Positions 25,390-31,714 of a stretch of DNA of 57,776 nt are shown here, in pieces; positions within the stretch are counted from its first letter, which is position 1; every line of letters starts with the position of its first letter. The stretch comes from Akkermansiaceae bacterium. GTDB lineage: Bacteria > Verrucomicrobiota > Verrucomicrobiia > Verrucomicrobiales > Akkermansiaceae. Under the pieces are notes generated by a model. The model had not been told where the DNA came from, did no database searches, and worked only from the letters and a program-made list of their open reading frames with translations. The DNA lies in contig JALOTY010000016.1 of the NCBI GenBank assembly GCA_025457665.1, positions 1-57,776 on the forward strand, read 5' to 3'. Position numbers and translations under genes: made by a program.

Positions 25390-26556
25390 ATGGACGACAA
25401 AAACCTCCCCACCGGAGCCGCTGAGACGGAATCCGATCTCGTCACTCCCGCCAACCCCACCGCCGCGCCCACAGCGAGCCGATCCATCTCCACCGGCGTG
25501 CTGGTCATCGGCTTTGTGATCATCACCCTGCTTTCCATCCTGATCTTCCAAAACCTCATGCCCTCGGGCGGCAACAAGGAGGACGAAGACTCGCCGGCCA
25601 TTCAAGCCATCAAGGCCGATATCAAGAGCCGCCGGGAAGAGGTCAACCGCACCCGCCTGCAACTCGGCCTCGAACCCCTCGCCGGCTCTCAAACGGTCGA
25701 GTCCGCCGAGGAAGTCGCCAAGCGACTGAAGTCCGATGCCGACACCCTCGCCGCGCTCGCCTCCAGTTTCCAGGACCTGCTCGCCAGGAAAGATGCCCAG
25801 CTCGATGAAATCCGCGCCGAATCCGTTGCCGCCCTCAAGGACCAAAACCGCCTCCGCGAGCTCCTCGACACCACCAATCGCGACCTTCGCAAAGCCCTGG
25901 TCGATGCCTCCCTCGCCACCACTCTCCAAGCCGACCTCGAAAAAGCCCAGGCCCGCATCGCCTTGATGGAAAAAGAGCTGCTCGATTCCCGCGGCGTCCC
26001 GGAAGAACTCCGCCAGCGCCTGATGGAGACCGAGCAGGAAAACGCCCGCCTGCAGGCCCGGGTGACCGAACTCGAAGGCCAGCTCGCCCAAGCGTCGATC
26101 TTCGCCACCACGGAAGACCAGATCCTCCGCGAAGCTGTTGCCCTCTACCGCGCCCTCCAGAACCTCGAAGGCAAGGCAGACTCGGATATCTCCACCGCTT
26201 ACAGCCAGTTTGGCGCGAATCTCGGGGCCAACGTCATGAAAACCTGCACCTTCAGCACCGGCTCATCCGACATCGCGCCAGACCTCGAAGCCGGGATCAC
26301 CCCGATTCCCGCCGAAGCGCCGGAAAATGCCATGATCTTCGTCGTCGGCTACGCCTCGGAAACCGGAAATGTGGACAAAAACCGCCAGCTTTCCTCGGAT
26401 CGCGCCACCCGCGTGGCGGAACTCCTGAACACCGTCAAACGCCCCGGCCAAAAGGTCCAAGCCGCCTACCTCGGGCAGACGGATCGCTTTTCATCCCGCA
26501 TCCCGGAACGCAATCAAATCGTGGAAATTTGGCAAATCGCCCCTCGCTCACGATAA
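25390..26556 (+). CDS. Membrane-anchored coiled-coil protein with OmpA-like C-terminus
   Basis: 388 residues. A short cytosolic start is followed by one membrane span at about 36-56 (GVLVIGFVIITLLSILIFQN). A long coiled coil covers about 75-240 (heptads such as LKSDADTLAALASSFQDLL and LMETEQENARLQARVTEL). The last ~110 residues have the peptidoglycan-binding OmpA pattern: MIFVVGYASETGNVDKNRQL, SSDRATRVAELLNTV, VQAAYLGQTDRF. I infer an inner-membrane protein that reaches the cell wall, as in MotB or TolR-type anchors, but with no channel partner here. The exact role is unknown. Confidence 0.7.
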   Translation: MDDKNLPTGAAETESDLVTPANPTAAPTASRSISTGVLVIGFVIITLLSILIFQNLMPSGGNKEDEDSPAIQAIKADIKSRREEVNRTRLQLGLEPLAGSQTVESAEEVAKRLKSDADTLAALASSFQDLLARKDAQLDEIRAESVAALKDQNRLRELLDTTNRDLRKALVDASLATTLQADLEKAQARIALMEKELLDSRGVPEELRQRLMETEQENARLQARVTELEGQLAQASIFATTEDQILREAVALYRALQNLEGKADSDISTAYSQFGANLGANVMKTCTFSTGSSDIAPDLEAGITPIPAEAPENAMIFVVGYASETGNVDKNRQLSSDRATRVAELLNTVKRPGQKVQAAYLGQTDRFSSRIPERNQIVEIWQIAPRSR

Positions 26557-26655
26557 AAGAAGGGCGGATTTCCAAAAATATCAGGCGGAGTTGATTTTTT
26601 ACGCATCATTGATTTTCGAATTGCCGGATTACGCGATCACGGGTATGAGACGCCC

Positions 26656-27024
26656 ATGCTGTCCCTTACCCAGCTCCGCACCAGCCACCTCCGCCTGCCC
26701 ACACGCGGGGAGTGGATCCACCTTTTCCGCCGCCTTCCCGGGCGGTTTGTGAAATTCCTTCGCGCCGCTTACATCGATGGACCCAAAGCGGTCCTCCGCG
26801 GCGAGTTCACGCACAGGCAGGGCCTTTTCCTCTGCCTTGCCACGCTGCCCATCCTGATCGGCGCCCTGTTCATCACCCTTCCGGAGGTCCTTTTCCCCAG
26901 CCCCGGTCACCGGGCCTACTACCATTTCGCGATTTCGGTGGGTAACGAACTTGTCGCCATGGTTCCCGTGATCATCGGCATGGTCGCCACCACCTTCGGC
27001 CTGCGCCTGCCCTTGGACGGCTGA
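26656..27024 (+). CDS. Small two-span membrane protein, unknown function
   Basis: 122 residues. A basic N-terminal half (TRGEWIHLFRRLPGRFVKF, AAYIDGPKAVLRGEFTHRQG) is followed by two hydrophobic spans at about 55-75 (LFLCLATLPILIGALFITLP) and 92-112 (VGNELVAMVPVIIGMVATTF). No motif or family is recognised. An AT-rich region just upstream (26557-26655) probably holds its promoter. Confidence 0.6.
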   Translation: MLSLTQLRTSHLRLPTRGEWIHLFRRLPGRFVKFLRAAYIDGPKAVLRGEFTHRQGLFLCLATLPILIGALFITLPEVLFPSPGHRAYYHFAISVGNELVAMVPVIIGMVATTFGLRLPLDG

Positions 27025-27057
27025 TCCGGATACGCTTTTTCGCCTCGATGTTGACGC

Positions 27058-27089
27058 AGCCCGCGTCGGGAGAAATCCCGGCGCGGGCT
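27058..27089. terminator. Strong hairpin between convergent genes
   Basis: AGCCCGCG (27058-27065) pairs with CGCGGGCT (27082-27089), and CGGGA/TCCCG pairs inside around a GAAA tetraloop. No T tract follows on either strand, so it may terminate without one or need Rho. It lies between the small membrane protein (+) and the TpsB gene (-). Confidence 0.4.
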
Positions 27090-27131
27090 CATCGTTTGGA
27101 GATATCGGGAAATGGGTGTCAGGGGACGAAC

Positions 27132-28808
27132 TCAGTAGATCCAGCGGATCGCAAAGTGAGATTGGCCACCTCCCTCATCCAGACGCCACCCGTGATCGAG
27201 CCGGAAATCCACCGTTTCCGACCACCCCAATCGGAGCCCGAGGCCCGTGGAAGTGGCCGATGACGCCCCCGTCCCGCCGGTCCGATGCAAGCCCACCCAG
27301 CCATGGTCCACGAAACCCAGAAACCGGAAACCCACCCCATCCCAAGGCTGGATCAGCGGGGACATCAGCTCCACGGATCCCGACCACCCGTAGTCTCCAA
27401 AGACCCCTCGCTCATCGGCCCCACGAACACTGCGCGCCCCGCCGATGGCAAATTGCTCGGCCGGCAGCAGGCGCGTGTCACTCCACTGCGCCGCCCCGCG
27501 CACTTGAAGGCGCAGATCCGCCGGCAGTTCCCACCACGCTCCGGCATCCAGCCTCGCGATCTGGTAGCCCGACTCCGCCAAGGGATCATAGGCCCGGAAA
27601 TCCCGGTCGTCATTTCCATCCACCAGTCCGCCGGGCGAGAAGACCCACCCCAAGTCCACCGAAGCCGCCCCTCCCTTCCAGGTTCTTTCCAAACCATATC
27701 CAAAAGTCGCCTGCAGCAATCTCACCGTGCCCGGAGCCACAGCCGTTGAACCAAAGAGTGCAAACTGGTCGGTCGATTTCAGATCCACCCCACTCGTGAT
27801 CCGCTGTTGCCAGCGCCCCACCGATGGCAGCCAGAATTTCTGCTTCAATCCCAGCGCCCAAGAGGAGCCTTGATTGCGGGTGACAATCCCGCCGGTCAGG
27901 CTCTGGACTTCCACATCCGCCAGGGAGGCAGTCAACTCGGTCGCCTGCCCGGCCTGGTGCCACGGAATCTCCCAAGCCACCGAATGCGCCTGCAGGCTTC
28001 TTGCCGGAGTGCCCATCACCGCCTGCCAGGCCAGCACATGCTCCCCGGGGGTCATGCCCGTCACCGCCGCCACCAACCTGTCCTCTCCCAAGACCCGGGT
28101 GCCACCATCGTCGTAACCCAACATCACCCGCCACGGCCGCTTTTCTTCCAGAACGATCACCACATCCGCCGTCGCCGGCAGATCTCCGGGGGAAACCAAA
28201 AGCCGCGGCGTCCGGAACGCCGTCCTGCCCAACCACGCCAATTGACGGTCCAACTCACCGCGCCGGATCACCTCCCCACCGCGCAGTCGCATTCCCGTGG
28301 AGAGCACATCGCGCCGACCATACTTCGGAGGCAGGACGCCCACGTTTCCATAGCGGCCTTCCTCGACGACGATGTGCACCGCCCCATCGCTGAAATCCTG
28401 CTCGGGGACATCGAGCAGCATCACCGGGTAGCCCTCGGCGTCGTAGTGAATCAGAATTTCATCCGCGATCGATTCCAACTCGGCAAGCCACAGCCCGTCT
28501 TCCAGATACGGCGCGATCTTGGCGGCCAAAGTCGCAGGTGAGGGCAGATCCACCCCCGGCCCCAGGGCCAGGGCTCCATGTTCCGCCGCCACTCCCGCAA
28601 TCCCGGGCCGCTCCAGCACGACCCGCCCTATCCCTTTTCCCAAAAACTCTCCCTGCTCCGCCCTCTCCGCACGCTCGGGCGATTCCACCGAACTCACCGG
28701 TCCGCCCTCCGGCAACAAAGGATCCACTCCGGGCACCAATTGACCGGCACTGCGTTCGGTCACCAGCAGCACGGAAAGCGCGATTCCAAGGATCTGTCTC
28801 CACTTCAT
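27132..28808 (-). CDS. TpsB-type two-partner secretion pore (ShlB/FhaC/HecB family)
   Basis: 558 residues from the ATG at 28808 (an ATG at 28820 is possible). Signal peptide about 1-25. A POTRA_2-like part lies at about 95-185 (ELESIADEILIHYDAEGYPV, MLLDVPEQDFSDGAVHIVVE, GRYGNVGV), a second around 190-245, and then a 16-strand-type barrel with many aromatic-ending strands (RVMLGYDDGG, WALGLKQKFWLP, VSFRLD-like ends). The FhaC signature appears as AIGGARSVRGADERGVFG, followed by VELMSPL, and the protein ends in Tyr, typical of outer-membrane barrels. Such pores export TpsA proteins. The TpsA-like gene is 1.5 kb away on the same strand, with the subtilase gene (opposite strand) between them. 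Confidence 0.85.
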   Translation of the reverse strand: MKWRQILGIALSVLLVTERSAGQLVPGVDPLLPEGGPVSSVESPERAERAEQGEFLGKGIGRVVLERPGIAGVAAEHGALALGPGVDLPSPATLAAKIAPYLEDGLWLAELESIADEILIHYDAEGYPVMLLDVPEQDFSDGAVHIVVEEGRYGNVGVLPPKYGRRDVLSTGMRLRGGEVIRRGELDRQLAWLGRTAFRTPRLLVSPGDLPATADVVIVLEEKRPWRVMLGYDDGGTRVLGEDRLVAAVTGMTPGEHVLAWQAVMGTPARSLQAHSVAWEIPWHQAGQATELTASLADVEVQSLTGGIVTRNQGSSWALGLKQKFWLPSVGRWQQRITSGVDLKSTDQFALFGSTAVAPGTVRLLQATFGYGLERTWKGGAASVDLGWVFSPGGLVDGNDDRDFRAYDPLAESGYQIARLDAGAWWELPADLRLQVRGAAQWSDTRLLPAEQFAIGGARSVRGADERGVFGDYGWSGSVELMSPLIQPWDGVGFRFLGFVDHGWVGLHRTGGTGASSATSTGLGLRLGWSETVDFRLDHGWRLDEGGGQSHFAIRWIY

Positions 28809-28937
28809 GGCATCAAGCATCCGGAGGGATTCATTCCGGACGCCCCGACCATTAGCACATTCAAATGATCCACCCAAGCTCATTTCCAGCCCCCTGAGAT
28901 TTCCCGAAATCCCGGATTACCGCCAACTCCATTCATT

Positions 28938-28995
28938 TTGATATATCTTATTTTCATGATATATCATATATCTTTTTGTGAATTTTAAGATATCT
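28938..28995. promoter_or_regulatory. AT-rich array of GATATATC palindromes in divergent promoter
   Basis: The divergent gap between tpsB-like (-) and the subtilase (+) contains GATATATC at 28940-28947 and 28958-28965, CATATATC at 28965-28972 and GATATC at 28989-28994. The second lies in the perfect 12-bp palindrome ATGATATATCAT (28956-28967). GATATATC is itself self-complementary. In a GC-rich genome this short AT-rich block is striking and may be a multi-site operator for the divergent genes. Confidence 0.5.
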
Positions 28996-29068
28996 CAAGC
29001 ATGATAGATTAATGTGGACAACTCGTTGCCGGAGATATATCTGCGATCACCACACGACACATCGCACC

Positions 29069-30385
29069 ATGAACGCTCGATCCACACACCTCGGCGGCAT
29101 GATGGCATTGCTTGCAGGCTTCGGCCTTTCCACCGGCGCGGTCCTCTCCCAAGAGATCTCGCCCCAAGGCTGGAATCCCAATGCAGGCTGGGCCCCCGCC
29201 CGTTTGAATGATGCCATCAGCTCACCCCAAACGGTCAGCTACGCCTTCCCTGAGAGCCCGACCAAGGTTCGTCTCTATCTCATCGATACCGCGGTCGCGA
29301 ATCCTAACAACTGGTTCGGAGGAAATCCGAAACTGACGATTGCTTCCCAGGAAAACATCGGCATCAGCATCGGCCCGCCCATCGTGGACCACGGCACCAA
29401 AATCCTGTCCATCATCGCAGGCCCGGAAGCCGGCATCGCGACTGGCGTCCCCATCGAGGTGGTCGTCATGAACATCTTCCCTACGAGCCTTCTCGGGGGG
29501 AGCGGCGTCGTTCTCCTTGAGGCGGCACTCGACGAAATCTACTGGCACCAAAGAACCTATCCCGGCCCTCCAGCCGTGGTCTGCGCTGCCATCGGATCCG
29601 ATTTTCCCTTCCTCGATCTTGGCGTGAAAGAGGCCATGGAACGCCTCGTGGATGAGGGCATGGTCGTCGTGACCGGAGCTGGCAACCAAGGTGGAAACGC
29701 CGCCAACTACACCCCCAGCTCATTCGGCCCCAAAAACGGCCTGATCTGCGCCGGAGCTACAGACACCAACAACGTCCGGGTCTCCTGGACCAACTTCGGC
29801 ACCCCGATCGACATTTACGCCCCCGGCGTGAACGTCCGCGCTCTCGACCCCGCCAACCCCTCCGCCGGGCAGAGCTACCTCATGTCCGGAAGCAGCGCCT
29901 CGACGGCCTTGGTGACGGCAGCCGCCATCATCGAGCGCTCGATCAACCCCAAGCTCAGCCCCGTTCAGATCGAAGCCAACCTCAAAGCCCGCGCGGCCAC
30001 CGCTGCCGTCGGCCCCATCCTCCAGATCCCCATCCCGGAAGACCTCGACTACGACGGCGTGCCGAATGAGATTGAGTCCTTCATGATGTCCGATCCCACG
30101 GACCGCTCCAAGCGACCCACTCCCCTGGCCCTGACTCGCGAAGGCACCACGACTGTGATCTCCTTCGATGCCTGGGACGGCCTGCTCAATACCAGCACCC
30201 CATTCACGCTGATTGGCGGTGGCTACTGGCGGATTCTTCGCGAAAGCTCCACCGCCTCCTGGCTCGATGCCGGCGGAACGGTGGAAACCGTCCCCCTCGG
30301 CGGAGGAAAGGTCAGAGTCACGGTTCGCATCGTCGATACCGCCCCGATTTCCTCTTATCGCCTGGAGGTCGAGTTCGACGACTGA
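29069..30385 (+). CDS. Secreted subtilisin-like serine protease (S8)
   Basis: 438 residues from the ATG at 29069 (the signal runs to about residue 27). The catalytic triad is complete: Asp73 in RLYLIDTAV, His108 in IVDHGTKILSIIAG, Ser276 in LMSGSSASTALV. Asn206 in TGAGNQGGNA forms the oxyanion hole. The usual GTSMA is GSSAS here. A 140-residue tail follows with a calcium-type acidic stretch (DLDYDGVPNEIESFMMSDPT) and a β-rich end (FTLIGGGYWRILRESSTAS), probably a carbohydrate or surface-binding module. No pro-domain is obvious. It is divergent from the TpsB gene and converges on the mini-TpsA gene. Confidence 0.9.
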   Translation: MNARSTHLGGMMALLAGFGLSTGAVLSQEISPQGWNPNAGWAPARLNDAISSPQTVSYAFPESPTKVRLYLIDTAVANPNNWFGGNPKLTIASQENIGISIGPPIVDHGTKILSIIAGPEAGIATGVPIEVVVMNIFPTSLLGGSGVVLLEAALDEIYWHQRTYPGPPAVVCAAIGSDFPFLDLGVKEAMERLVDEGMVVVTGAGNQGGNAANYTPSSFGPKNGLICAGATDTNNVRVSWTNFGTPIDIYAPGVNVRALDPANPSAGQSYLMSGSSASTALVTAAAIIERSINPKLSPVQIEANLKARAATAAVGPILQIPIPEDLDYDGVPNEIESFMMSDPTDRSKRPTPLALTREGTTTVISFDAWDGLLNTSTPFTLIGGGYWRILRESSTASWLDAGGTVETVPLGGGKVRVTVRIVDTAPISSYRLEVEFDD

Positions 30386-31494
30386 GATCCACCCCGCGTC
30401 ACTCCGCCACGGAGTCCGAACAAGGAGCCTCGCTGCAACAGTGAGGCTTTTTCTTGTTTCGGAGCGCTTCGTTCAGCCGTTTCGTCGCTGGCACGGGCAC
30501 GGGCAGCTTCACTGCTGGCGCTCATCGTAGAGGTGTAAGTCACCGTCCTCGAACCGGAAACTGTCGACCCATCAGGCCGTCGCAGAGCTGGGATCCGCAG
30601 GCTCCCGTCAGAAACGGCTGGAGCTGAATCGCCATCGATACCACTCAAGGCCGTATACTGCGCCCCTGCCTTGATGAGACCATCCACGACCTTATCTCCC
30701 ACAATCACCGCGGAGAGGTCTTCGACGATTTCGCCGGAATCCCCCACCGTAAGGAAAACTTTGCCCGTCGAACCGGTATCGATCACGCCCGCATTGCGGA
30801 TCGATCCACCCGCCACCATTTCCACCTTCTGGGCCTGCACCCGGCCCAGATGGCGAACCAAGCCGGTTTCTCCCGCCGAATAGAGCCGCTGCTCACCCGA
30901 TGGAGCCAGGGCCACTCGCGAAGATCCGGCCAGCATCACGGAATCCGAGGCGTCCACAACCGAGGAGGAAAACAAACTCACCCTCGACCCAGCGATCAGG
31001 ACGTCACCCTCCGTGGCGGTGATTGAACCATAAACCCTCACCTGTCCCGCCCCTGTTCCAGATCCGGCCTGAAGGATACCCCCCTGAGTGAGAATCCCGG
31101 CGTTTCCCTCCAGCGTCGAAATCACCACGCCCTTGGCCGAGATGGAACCATTGACCACAATGTCCGCTTCCGGCGCGAAAAAGCCCACAACCCCGTTGGC
31201 AATCACCGATCCATCGATCGATTTCACCCCACCGCCCGCGAGCTGGTTGGTCACCGTCGATCCTCCCACAAAATCAAAAACCAGTTCGCTCCCACTCCCC
31301 AACTGGAAATCGTCCCAGTCCAGGACCGTATCCCCTTCGACACGAATCACTGTGCGGGTCCCCAGATCCGTTTGAAAAACTTCCCACGAGGCAGAACCCG
31401 GCGTGGTGAGACTGAAATTGGCGGCGTGTGCCTGACTCAACGTCATGAAGACGTGAGCCATGGCACCGATCAGAAGCGTGGGACGGGACTTCAT
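30355..31494 (-). CDS. Short TpsA-like protein (filamentous-haemagglutinin N-terminal domain)
   Basis: 379 residues with a signal peptide ending QAHA. The mature start matches the secretion domain of two-partner exoproteins: SLTTPGSASWEVFQTDLG, TVIRVEGDTVLDWDDFQLGS, SELVFDFVGGSTVTNQLAGG, SIDGSVIANGVVGFF, then a right-handed β-helix with repeats of 'G-I-x-A-G' and 'ITATEGDVLIAGSRVSLFSS'. Ordinary TpsA proteins have thousands of residues of cargo after this domain; here only about 100 low-complexity residues follow (EAARARASDETAERSAPKQE). The gene's last 31 bases overlap the subtilase end. It reads toward the TpsB pore on the same strand. Confidence 0.72.
   Translation of the reverse strand: MKSRPTLLIGAMAHVFMTLSQAHAANFSLTTPGSASWEVFQTDLGTRTVIRVEGDTVLDWDDFQLGSGSELVFDFVGGSTVTNQLAGGGVKSIDGSVIANGVVGFFAPEADIVVNGSISAKGVVISTLEGNAGILTQGGILQAGSGTGAGQVRVYGSITATEGDVLIAGSRVSLFSSSVVDASDSVMLAGSSRVALAPSGEQRLYSAGETGLVRHLGRVQAQKVEMVAGGSIRNAGVIDTGSTGKVFLTVGDSGEIVEDLSAVIVGDKVVDGLIKAGAQYTALSGIDGDSAPAVSDGSLRIPALRRPDGSTVSGSRTVTYTSTMSASSEAARARASDETAERSAPKQEKASLLQRGSLFGLRGGVTRGGSQSSNSTSRR
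30426..30455 (+). terminator. Intrinsic terminator of the subtilase gene
   Basis: AGCCTC-G-CTG (30426-30435) pairs with CAG-T-GAGGCT (30439-30448) around a short loop, followed by TTTTTCTT. It stands 41 bases past the subtilase stop and lies inside the coding sequence of the opposing TpsA-like gene. Confidence 0.8.
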
Positions 31495-31714
31495 CGCGGT
31501 GGGGGATCAGGGGATGGAACAGGCTTACTTTTTAGAAAACGTGGGGAAATTGTTAAAAAATTCAAGCAATGTCAAATTTTTATTGATCAGGAAGGCATGG
31601 ATGAGGTGATTTCCAAGCATCCCTGCGTTTCCAATCGGCCCAGGGAGCCTCAATTTCCAAATTTCTTGAATTTCCGTAAGGATCGATTGAAATGGTCCCT
31701 TGTTTTGCCATGGC

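Noticed and set aside
27058..27089. Origin-like or attachment site at the strong hairpin
   Set aside because: It is a simple inverted repeat in a convergent gap; no DnaA boxes or direct repeats around it.
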